DNA from: a bacterium | Lineage (GTDB): Bacteria > Verrucomicrobiota > Kiritimatiellia > UBA8416 | Assembly (NCBI GenBank): GCA_020048935.1 | Contig: JAIFLS010000210.1 | Coordinates: 1 to 7,511, forward strand | Length of the DNA: 7,511 nt | Reading direction: 5' to 3' | In this document: piece by piece, positions 1 through 5,793 of the stretch | How positions within the stretch are numbered: the stretch's first letter is position 1 | How the letters are laid out: every line of letters starts with the position of its first letter | Made by a program: the position numbers and the translations under genes | Notes under the pieces: model-generated | Told to the model about the DNA's origin: nothing | The model's input: the letters and a program-made list of their open reading frames with translations, nothing else | The model's database searches: none

Positions 1-383
1 CTGCACGAGAACAGGCGGAAGAACTGGAAAAACTGCGCGACACCTGGCATCAGGCCACGGTGGCAACGCCATTGCCCTCCCCGTCTGTGCTGCAGCGTAT
101 CCGGCAGGCGGCCGCCGATCAATCTCATAGGGGAAAAACCGCCCCGTTGATCTGGTTCCGGCTTCCGGCTTTCAGGATGGTGGCTGCCGCGGCCGCCATG
201 ATTGCCCTCAGCGCCAGCCTCTACCTGACCCTATGGTCGCCCAATGCCTCGCCATCTGCCCGAATGGCGGAAATGGATCCGGTCGATTTGCAGATTGAAG
301 CCGCCCTCGAAGCCATTGACACATCCATGCTTGCCCTGCTTGAGGACGCGACTGACGACATCCTGCCCGGCAACGATTCGTAA
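1..383 (+). CDS. Partial single-pass membrane protein, possibly anti-sigma-factor-like (5' end outside window)
   Basis: The frame is open from the left edge (first whole codon at base 3) to the TAA ending at 383, giving about 126 visible residues. A GTG at 60 could be read as a start, but the upstream codons continue sensibly as a charged, helical stretch (AREQAEELEKLRDTWHQ), so I treat the gene as truncated by the window. The visible part has a charged, probably cytoplasmic segment of about 58 residues, then one hydrophobic helix (MVAAAAAMIALSASLYLTLW, about residues 59-78). It ends with an acidic tail rich in Asp and Glu (DPVDLQIEAALEAID...). Cytoplasmic domain, single helix and short outer tail is the layout of many anti-sigma factors. 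However, the N-terminal region that would carry a zinc-finger or other diagnostic domain is missing. Function is therefore inferred weakly. It lies upstream of the ABC operon on the same strand, about 150 bp away, with no evident link. Confidence 0.5.
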   Translation, partial: AREQAEELEKLRDTWHQATVATPLPSPSVLQRIRQAAADQSHRGKTAPLIWFRLPAFRMVAAAAAMIALSASLYLTLWSPNASPSARMAEMDPVDLQIEAALEAIDTSMLALLEDATDDILPGNDS

Positions 384-445
384 CAGACAGATCTGCAGGG
401 CTCGCTTGAAACGCCTCAGAAACACCCCGAAGATCGATTATCCCT

Positions 446-474
446 TTGACATCGCAACGGATTCGCCATAGCCT
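446..474 (+). promoter_or_regulatory. Candidate sigma-70-type promoter for the ABC operon
   Basis: A perfect TTGACA at 446-451 lies in the spacer upstream of the substrate-binding protein gene. The hexamer at 17-bp spacing (TAGCCT, 469-474) matches TATAAT at only three positions, so this is a weak candidate. A second AT-rich stretch, ATTATCATGAT at 491-501, could hold an alternative -10. The 384-532 spacer otherwise shows a loose dyad TCAA-N6-TTGA at 475-488, which could be an operator, and no convincing terminator for the preceding gene. Confidence 0.25.
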
Positions 475-532
475 TCAAACTCGATTGAAAATTATCATGA
501 TGCAGAGCGCAACTGCGAACGAGGAGATGATT

Positions 533-1540
533 ATGAAGAAACTGATTCCGGTCCTGGTATTATTTGCCCTGGTTGTTTTGATTATCATCGTGAAGCAGCG
601 AGGCGAATCTGCCGACACTGAGCCGATTGTGTGGTACGGGATGATGCCCCACCCCTACATTACCGAGGTGAGCGAAGGCGCGGCGGCGGCAGCAAGGGAT
701 GCAGGCGTTGCCATCCTGAAAGTGGTGGGGCAGGAGTGGACCCAGGACAATGAAAACGCGAACGTAAAAGCATTGTCTACCAAGGGCCATAAGGCGTTCA
801 GTATTTTCCCCGGCGATCCCGCCGGTGCCAACGGACTCTTCGGGCAGTTAGTGCGCAACGGCCAGTATGTTGTTGCGTATGGTGCTGAGCCGAATGTGCC
901 CACGCCTGCAACATTTACCGTGGCAACAGATATTCATCAGGCCGCCACAGATGCATGCGAGGCACTGGTCAGAATGATGGGAGGTAAAGGCCGCATACTC
1001 AATGTGCTTGAGACCGTCACGGACGTAAACACCAAGGTTCGCAATGATGCCATCGTTGCCGTTGCAGAAAGACATCCCGATGTTCAGATCGTACAGACCA
1101 TTTCCGACATGTCGCAGGTCAGCGTGGCCAAGGAACGGATACAGAGCGCACTGGCGGCACTGGGCGACGGTGTCGATGGCATTATCACGACCGGATACAA
1201 CCCTACGCTCGCGGCAGCGGCTGTTCTCACGGAATGGCATGCCGATCCGGAACATAAACGCATCCGTTTCATCGGTATTGATACAGGTCCGACGGTGATT
1301 GAAGCCATACGCAACGGCTCTATCGATGCAACCGTCTCCCAGAATCCGTTTGGCCACGGCTATATTTCCTGCACCATCCTGGCGAGAATGGTTGCCGGCG
1401 CCGAACCCAGGGAACCGTATCAGTTTATCAATGCGGGGCATGTAATCATCACAAAGGACAACCTCGACACCTATGCGGATGAAATCCGGGCAATCACAGG
1501 CCGGATTATTGCCGAAATTGATATGAAGTACCTGAAGTAG
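533..1540 (+). CDS. Sugar-type ABC transporter substrate-binding protein (Peripla_BP_4 / RbsB-like)
   Basis: This is the extracytoplasmic solute-binding component that would capture a sugar or related small molecule and hand it to the permease encoded two genes downstream. I chose ATG 533 (335 residues) because GAGGAG at 521-526 sits six bases before it. The frame is open upstream to ATG 446, but those 29 residues are hydrophilic and would precede the export signal. Residues 1-20 (MKKLIPVLVLFALVVLIIIV) form a signal or anchor helix, without an obvious AxA cleavage site or lipobox cysteine. The remainder follows the family's two-lobed pattern. ATDIHQAATDACEALVRMMG (131-150) and GGKGRI match the hinge-region signature. 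GIDTGPTVIEAIRNGSIDAT (248-267), followed by VSQNPFGHGY, matches the conserved C-terminal lobe motif. Ligand identity cannot be read from sequence. The transport family is secure from both the motifs and the operon partners. Confidence 0.88.
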   Translation: MKKLIPVLVLFALVVLIIIVKQRGESADTEPIVWYGMMPHPYITEVSEGAAAAARDAGVAILKVVGQEWTQDNENANVKALSTKGHKAFSIFPGDPAGANGLFGQLVRNGQYVVAYGAEPNVPTPATFTVATDIHQAATDACEALVRMMGGKGRILNVLETVTDVNTKVRNDAIVAVAERHPDVQIVQTISDMSQVSVAKERIQSALAALGDGVDGIITTGYNPTLAAAAVLTEWHADPEHKRIRFIGIDTGPTVIEAIRNGSIDATVSQNPFGHGYISCTILARMVAGAEPREPYQFINAGHVIITKDNLDTYADEIRAITGRIIAEIDMKYLK

Positions 1541-1565
1541 CTCAGGCGGGTTCTGGAACGGGCAT

Positions 1566-3074
1566 ATGCTGGAACTGCATAATATCTCCAAATCGTTTCC
1601 CGGTGCCAAAGCGCTCGACGGGGTAAGCGTGCGCTTTGAACCCGGGGAAATCCATGCGCTTGTCGGAGAGAACGGAGCTGGCAAGAGCACGCTGCTCAAA
1701 ATCATCACCGGTCTCTACCAGCCTGACAGTGGCGAGATTTTCTTCAACGGCAAACCGCTGCAATTCCGAAGTTATCGCGACAGCTTGCAAGCAGGCATTG
1801 ATATTGTCCACCAGGAGATTCAGGTGATCCCGGAAAGCACGGTTGCCGAGAGTATCATGATTAACAACCTGACTGCCTTCGGACACGGCGGCATCATTGT
1901 CTGGAAAAGGCTTTATGCAGCGGCACGGGCGTACATGAATATGGTGGATCTGATTATTCCGCCTGATACCCTCGTTAAATCGTTAAGTCCTGCACAAAAA
2001 CGATTGACCCAGATTGCGCGGGCTCTGGCTGGCCAGGCAAAGGTTATCCTCCTTGATGAACCTACCGGTGCTCTGACCGAACATGAATCCGGTAATCTCT
2101 TTCGTGTACTCCGAGGGCTACGGGAACAAGGCGTTACACTGGTTTTTGTCTCACACAAGTTTGAAGAGGTGTTTTCACTTTGCGACCGGGCAACGGTTCT
2201 GCGCGATGGGCGCTATATCGGCACACACCCGATTGCGGAGCTTACACCCGGTAGCCTGATCGCCATGATGATCGGCCGGGTATTCACGGATCCACACCTC
2301 GGCAAGGTTAATGTCAACCAGGAACGGATAGTGATGTCGGTCGATAACGTAACCAGCCACGGCAGGATACACGAGGCATCTTTTGATCTGCATGAAGGCG
2401 AAATCCTGGGGTTTTACGGACTCGTCGGAGCTGGCAGAAGCGAACTCGCGCGTGTCTTGATCGGAGATCTCCCGATGGATGCCGGTCGCCTATTGGTCAA
2501 CGGAAAAGCCGCAACCATCCGGAATATCGGTGACAGTCTCTATCGGTACCGGATCGGATACGTGACCGAAAACCGCAAGGAGGAGGGCTTGTTTCTTCGC
2601 GATACCGTGCGAACCAACATTTCCGTTGCGGTATGGCCGAGCCTGCGGCACTGGCTCACCCGTTATATAAACCACAAAGCGGAAGACCAGGTCTGCCACG
2701 ATACCGTTAGGTCTCTTTCCATAAAGACGCCGGGACTGAATCAAACCGTCGATAACTTGAGTGGCGGCAACCAGCAGAAGATCAGTGTCGGCAAGTGGCT
2801 GGCCGCCGATTGTGACATTCTGATTATCGATGAACCGACCATCGGAGTTGATGTGGGTGCAAAAGATCAGATTCATCATTTGATCCGAGATCTCGCCCAG
2901 ATCAAGCGTAAAGCGGTGATTCTAATCTCTTCGGATATGCCCGAGATCATCAAGCTTGCGAACCGGATTCTCGTATTCAGAGGGGGCAGGATTGCAGGCG
3001 AGGTCCAGGATGTTGACAATCCGAAAAAGGGGTATCCCGATATCAGCGCCGACATTGGAAAATTCTTGCGATAG
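1566..3074 (+). CDS. Sugar ABC transporter ATP-binding protein, two nucleotide-binding domains (RbsA/MglA/XylG-like)
   Basis: This is the cytoplasmic ATPase that powers import, 502 residues long, the normal size for the fused two-domain ATPases of CUT2-type importers. Domain 1 has Walker A GENGAGKST (34-42), the Q-loop glutamine in VHQE (81-84), signature LSPAQ (140-144), Walker B ILLDEPTGAL (161-170) and switch histidine SHK (196-198). Domain 2 has a degenerate Walker A, GLVGAGRSEL (285-294), without the GKS/T lysine. It also has signature LSGGNQQ (398-404) and Walker B ILIIDEPTIGVDVGAK (418-433). The degenerate second P-loop is usual in this family and is not a defect. The start is ATG 1566, 25 bases after the binding-protein stop, with only a weak GGAACGGG ribosome-binding sequence, so coupling to upstream translation is likely. 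The substrate is unknown. Confidence 0.94.
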   Translation: MLELHNISKSFPGAKALDGVSVRFEPGEIHALVGENGAGKSTLLKIITGLYQPDSGEIFFNGKPLQFRSYRDSLQAGIDIVHQEIQVIPESTVAESIMINNLTAFGHGGIIVWKRLYAAARAYMNMVDLIIPPDTLVKSLSPAQKRLTQIARALAGQAKVILLDEPTGALTEHESGNLFRVLRGLREQGVTLVFVSHKFEEVFSLCDRATVLRDGRYIGTHPIAELTPGSLIAMMIGRVFTDPHLGKVNVNQERIVMSVDNVTSHGRIHEASFDLHEGEILGFYGLVGAGRSELARVLIGDLPMDAGRLLVNGKAATIRNIGDSLYRYRIGYVTENRKEEGLFLRDTVRTNISVAVWPSLRHWLTRYINHKAEDQVCHDTVRSLSIKTPGLNQTVDNLSGGNQQKISVGKWLAADCDILIIDEPTIGVDVGAKDQIHHLIRDLAQIKRKAVILISSDMPEIIKLANRILVFRGGRIAGEVQDVDNPKKGYPDISADIGKFLR

Positions 3075-3088
3075 GGAGAATCGCCCGA

Positions 3089-3139
3089 ATGCAGGCTATT
3101 ACAGCAGGACCGACAGCAACGGTTGAACAAAGCGAATAA
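3089..3139 (+). other. Possible 16-codon reading frame between ATPase and permease genes
   Basis: ATG 3089 is preceded at ten bases by AGGGAG (3073-3078), a better ribosome-binding sequence than those of the two flanking transporter genes. It opens a 16-codon frame (MQAITAGPTATVEQSE) ending in TAA at 3137-3139. That stop shares a base with ATG 3139, whose own six-codon frame ends in TGA (3157-3159), overlapping the permease ATG at 3156. It could be a leader that couples translation into the permease. It could also be the true N-terminus of the permease separated by a one-base frameshift, or chance. It resembles no peptide I recognise. Confidence 0.2.
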
Positions 3140-3155
3140 TGGAACAGGTGATCGT

Positions 3156-4130
3156 ATGAGCAAGGATGGAAAAGAGGCAAGAGCGCTGGAGAAAAGAACG
3201 GTGATTACCGGTCGCACCATCGGCCTGATGACCGCCGCCTTGATTCTTTTCGGGGCCATTGCACTGGTCTCGAGCACCTTTCTGAGTTCCTACACGATGT
3301 TTGTCTTATCTCGTCAAATCGCCTTCTTCACTCTCATTGCCATGGCACAGGCGGTCTGCCTGGTGGTTGGCGGAATGAACTTATCGGTCGGTGCCATCGG
3401 GAGCATGTGCACGGTCGTGCTGGGCTTGTCACTTAGCAATGCCGGACTCGACGGATGGATCGCCGTTCCTCTGACACTGCTCTGCGGAGCCATCGCCGGG
3501 TTGGCCAACGGCATGCTGATTGTTAAACTGAGAATAGACTCCTTTATCGTCACCCTTTCGATGATGTTCATTTTCATGGGGCTGCGCTCAGGCATTTCCG
3601 GCGGCCAGCCTTATCCGGTGCCAACCTCCTTTGGCATCGTCGGTCAGAGAGGGTTCATGGGGATACCCTATGTGTTTATGGTGATGCTGGCAGTTCTGGC
3701 GGTAATGAGCTACATGTACCGCAACACCGTTTTCGGAAGGCGCATGCTGGCCACAGGAGGAAATGCCGATGCAGCACGTTTATCCGGCATCAACAATAAC
3801 AACATGATCATAGGCGCCAATGTGCTTTCCGGTTTACTCGCCGCACTGGCTGCCGTGCTCTGGACATCCGAACTGGGCTCGGCTGCACCCGAGACGGGCG
3901 ACTCGTGGCTGATTGTGACATTCGCTGTCGCGATTATCGGAGGGACAGGACTCAAAGGCGGGGTCATCTCTCCATACGGGATATTCATGGGGGGCATTAT
4001 CTATACCCTGATCCGGCACGGACTGATCGAAATGAAGGCCAACCCCTACTACATGAATGTCTACATCGGAGTTCTTATCCTGCTGACCATCGCCATTGAC
4101 CGCCTGCGGGAACGGTATGATGAACGTTAG
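3156..4130 (+). CDS. Sugar ABC transporter permease (BPD_transp_2 / RbsC-like)
   Basis: This is the inner-membrane channel subunit, presumably a homodimer, that works with the ATPase and binding protein encoded just upstream. ATG 3156 gives 324 residues and has AGGTG at 3146-3150 five bases before it. A TTG at 3123 would add 11 residues but lacks a ribosome-binding sequence. After a charged, cytoplasmic N-terminus of about 20 residues there are roughly eight to ten hydrophobic segments, starting near residue 21 and ending near 315. Family hallmarks are GGMNLSVGAIGSM (72-84), GRRMLATGGNADAARLSGIN (194-213; the EAA-like loop contacting the ATPase) and AIIGGTGLKGGVISPYGIFM (259-278). Length and motif order are normal for RbsC-type permeases. 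It is the last gene of the operon. No sugar kinase, isomerase or regulator is visible nearby to identify the substrate. The true N-terminus is uncertain because of the reading frames that precede it. Confidence 0.92.
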   Translation: MSKDGKEARALEKRTVITGRTIGLMTAALILFGAIALVSSTFLSSYTMFVLSRQIAFFTLIAMAQAVCLVVGGMNLSVGAIGSMCTVVLGLSLSNAGLDGWIAVPLTLLCGAIAGLANGMLIVKLRIDSFIVTLSMMFIFMGLRSGISGGQPYPVPTSFGIVGQRGFMGIPYVFMVMLAVLAVMSYMYRNTVFGRRMLATGGNADAARLSGINNNNMIIGANVLSGLLAALAAVLWTSELGSAAPETGDSWLIVTFAVAIIGGTGLKGGVISPYGIFMGGIIYTLIRHGLIEMKANPYYMNVYIGVLILLTIAIDRLRERYDER

Positions 4131-4260
4131 CCAGCTTCGCTGAAGGTGTTCTGGGGTAATTGGGGTTAGCCAAGAATCGAGAAAAACTACAGATGGCCGG
4201 TGGCTTGATCGGAAGGCTGCCCCGTTCGCCCCGCCCCGGCTCCCGTTGGTCGCCGGTCAG
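4131..4260. other. Spacer after the permease with no recognised feature
   Basis: This is the proximal half of the 247-bp spacer between the permease and the ferredoxin-like gene. It contains a minor CAGC-TTC-GCTG hairpin just after the permease stop (about 4132-4142), without a following T run, and a C-rich stretch around 4218-4245. I see no convincing intrinsic terminator, RNA gene or coding frame. Confidence 0.4.
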
Positions 4261-4304
4261 TCGACATGAGTCAAGAGTATTTTCGAAAGCTTGACTTTAA
4301 TCAA
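4261..4304 (+). promoter_or_regulatory. Two CRP/FNR-family (FNR- or HcpR-like) operator candidates
   Basis: Two 14-bp dyads lie upstream of the ferredoxin-like gene: TCGACATGAGTCAA (4261-4274) and TTGACTTTAATCAA (4291-4304). Each matches the pattern TTGAC-N4-GTCAA at nine of ten fixed positions. The second equally matches the classical FNR box TTGAT-N4-ATCAA at nine of ten. Their centres are 30 bp apart, close to three helical turns, so two dimers could bind on the same face. A weak -10-like GATAGT at 4325-4330 would place a transcription start near 4337. The centre of the downstream site would then fall at about -40, close to the usual class II activator position. Regulation by oxygen, NO or a related signal is inferred. 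No regulator gene is in the window. Confidence 0.5.
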
Positions 4305-4377
4305 AGCCTTTTGCTTCATCAGGCGATAGTCTATGCCCCATCGTTGAAGACAGAACCACCTACACAAGGAGCATGAC

Positions 4378-5247
4378 ATGGCCACACGCAAGATCATTAC
4401 CATTGACGAAGAAAAGTGCAACGGCTGCGGCAACTGCACCACCGGCTGCGCGGAGGGTGCGCTACAGATGGTCAATGGCAAAGCCAAACTGGTTAAGGAA
4501 CAGTTCTGCGACGGGTTCGGCGATTGCATCGGCACCTGCCCGACCGGTGCACTGAAGATAGTCGAACGCGACGCCGACGAGTTCGATGTCGAGGCCACCC
4601 GCCAGAACCTGCTGCTGAGCCAGGGCATCGAGGCGGTACGGCGGATGGATGCCGCCAATGCCGCACATGACCGCAGCGAGCATCCAGCCCCCCCTGCCCC
4701 GCGTCCAGCCGCTCCACAGGCGCATGGCGGCGGCTGCCCCGGCACTCGGATGCGGATGGCCTCCCCTGCGGCAAAGCCATCCGCCCCGACATCATCGGCC
4801 GGGGCCGGAATGCCAGGCCAGCTCATGCCATCGGCACTGGAGCAATGGCCCGTTCAGCTTCATCTGGTCCAACCGGGGGCGCCGTTCTTCGCGAACAAGG
4901 AAATGGCAATCCTGAGCACCTGCTCGCCGATCGCTTCGGCCGATGTCCTGAGCACCTGCTCGCCGATCGCTTCGGCCGATGTCCACTGGCGCTTCATGAA
5001 AGGCCGCAGTGTCGTCGTCGCCTGCCCGAAACTCGACCGGACCGAGCCCTATGCGGCGAAGCTGGGCGAGATCTTCAAGGAACCGACGATCCCGAAAGCG
5101 ATCATCGTGCGCATGGAAGTCCCCTGCTGCGGGGGCCTCACGCACATCGTCCAGGAGGCCCGGCAACGCAGCGGGCGCCAGGATCTGGTGGTCGAGGAAG
5201 TCACGGTCGGTCTGGACGGAACCGTCATGGGTACAGCAACGATCTAA
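4378..5247 (+). CDS. 4Fe-4S ferredoxin-like protein with C-terminal cysteine-containing domain (FrdX-like)
   Basis: This 289-residue cytoplasmic iron-sulfur protein is presumably an electron carrier or an accessory redox protein. ATG 4378 has AAGGAG (4366-4371) six bases before it. Residues 14-24 hold a canonical CxxCxxCxxxC cluster ligand set (C14, C17, C20, C24). The second set, CDGFGDCIGTCP (44-55), has only C44, C50 and C54, with Phe47 where a fourth cysteine would sit. I recall this CDGxG form as common in this protein family. A Pro/Ala-rich linker follows (about 100-150), containing GGGCPGTRM (117-125). The C-terminal domain begins near WPVQLHLVQP (157-166) and carries ACPKLD (215-220) and PCCGGL (249-254). 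Residues 179-190 and 191-202 are identical repeats (LSTCSPIASADV), a likely recent insertion into this domain. From general knowledge, such proteins often occur with hybrid cluster protein under HcpR-type control, but no hcp lies in the window. The biochemical role is unproven. Confidence 0.85.
   Translation: MATRKIITIDEEKCNGCGNCTTGCAEGALQMVNGKAKLVKEQFCDGFGDCIGTCPTGALKIVERDADEFDVEATRQNLLLSQGIEAVRRMDAANAAHDRSEHPAPPAPRPAAPQAHGGGCPGTRMRMASPAAKPSAPTSSAGAGMPGQLMPSALEQWPVQLHLVQPGAPFFANKEMAILSTCSPIASADVLSTCSPIASADVHWRFMKGRSVVVACPKLDRTEPYAAKLGEIFKEPTIPKAIIVRMEVPCCGGLTHIVQEARQRSGRQDLVVEEVTVGLDGTVMGTATI
4912..4983 (+). repeat. Perfect 36-bp in-frame tandem duplication inside the ferredoxin-like gene
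   Basis: Bases 4912-4947 are repeated exactly at 4948-4983. Identity continues slightly beyond the unit, so bases 4910-4948 equal 4946-4984. The period is 12 codons, so the frame is kept. The repeated peptide is LSTCSPIASADV, containing one cysteine (C182 and C194). The absence of any mismatch, including at third codon positions, suggests a recent duplication or an assembly artefact. Confidence 0.95.
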
Positions 5248-5290
5248 ACGCAGGACAAGGACAAACCAGAGGCTGATGCTCTAAGAAACA

Positions 5291-5458
5291 TAGCCACAAA
5301 AGGCACATAAGACACAAAAGGGGAATTTGTGCAGGATAATATCCATATTTGTTGCGTGCCTCATTCGTTGTGAACATATTCGGTTTTGGTTACACAACGA
5401 ATCAGGAACGCAACGAATAATATCAAGAGATTTTTGTGTTATTGTGCCTTTTGTGGCC
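5291..5458. repeat. Nested palindromic element of about 168 bp in the convergent spacer (MITE- or REP-like, possibly a two-way terminator)
   Basis: The outer arms GCCACAAAAGGCAC (5293-5306) and GTGCCTTTTGTGGC (5444-5457) are perfect reverse complements. Pairing resumes after a small irregularity between ACACAAAA (5312-5319) and TTTTGTGT (5432-5439). The inner arms, 5348-5372 and 5393-5417, pair at 22 of 25 positions around a 20-base loop. The element lies between two convergent genes, 43 bp past the ferredoxin-like stop and 15 bp before the xseB stop, so transcripts from both sides would fold into it. The outer motif resembles the short GCCACAAAAGGCAC-type dispersed repeats I recall from environmental bacterial genomes. 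There is no coding frame of note and no transposase. A mobile MITE-like origin is inferred from the symmetry alone. Confidence 0.75.
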
Positions 5459-5472
5459 AATCCCCCCGCGGC

Positions 5473-5793
5473 TTATTCGCCAAACAACTGGCCGGAATAA
5501 TCGGGTTTCGGTGCATCCGGCTTGTTTTTCTTCTGTTTAGGCACATCCGTCTCCGGCTCGTCCGACGGGAAAGGTTCCGTCTCGACGGGGCCTTTTCCGG
5601 TCAGCAGCCGTTCGATCTTGCGCTCCACCTCATCGAGTTTCCCGCTGCAGAACCGGATCAAGGACTGCCCTTCCTCGAACTGCTTGATCATCGCGTCCAG
5701 GCTCAGCGCCCCGTTTTCCATATCCGCCACGATGGTTTCCAGCCGCTCCATGGACTTTTCAAAAGAAGCACCGCCATCCTTCTTCTCGCTCAT
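5473..5793 (-). CDS. xseB: Exodeoxyribonuclease VII small subunit
   Basis: This is the small subunit of exonuclease VII, which binds the helical C-terminal region of XseA in multiple copies to form the enzyme that degrades single-stranded DNA to oligonucleotides. The 106-residue protein shows the family pattern in residues 11-64: FEKSMERLETIVADMENGAL, then SLDAMIKQFEEGQSLIRFC, with the conserved Cys49, then KLDEVERKIERLL. These form the expected helical hairpin. Residues 70-106 are a Pro/Asp/Lys-rich, probably disordered tail ending in LFGE, longer than in the compact 80-residue E. coli protein. The start ATG (5793-5791) overlaps the xseA stop by one base (TGATG). AGGA lies eight bases upstream within xseA, so translational coupling is likely and would help match subunit amounts. 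Its end faces the convergent palindromic element. Confidence 0.95.
   Translation of the reverse strand: MSEKKDGGASFEKSMERLETIVADMENGALSLDAMIKQFEEGQSLIRFCSGKLDEVERKIERLLTGKGPVETEPFPSDEPETDVPKQKKNKPDAPKPDYSGQLFGE

Noticed and set aside
446..532. The upstream ATG at 446 as the start of the substrate-binding protein
   Set aside because: It would place 29 hydrophilic residues before the export helix. ATG 533 has a well-spaced GAGGAG site.
848..1708. A 286-codon open frame on the - strand opposite the binding-protein gene
   Set aside because: The + strand product matches a known family across its whole length. The antisense product is Cys-rich and unlike any family, so it is a shadow frame.
1566..3074. 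Loss of the P-loop lysine in the second ATPase domain (GLVGAGRSEL) as a sign of a broken gene
   Set aside because: A degenerate second Walker A is typical of RbsA/MglA-type double ATPases. The remaining motifs of both domains are intact.
4912..4983. The tandem 36-bp units as the start of a CRISPR or minisatellite array
   Set aside because: There are only two copies, directly adjacent with no spacer, in frame inside a recognisable protein gene.
5291..5458. The palindromic spacer as a small RNA gene or an insertion sequence
   Set aside because: It has no transposase frame and no recognised RNA family features. Symmetry alone supports only a palindromic repeat or hairpin.
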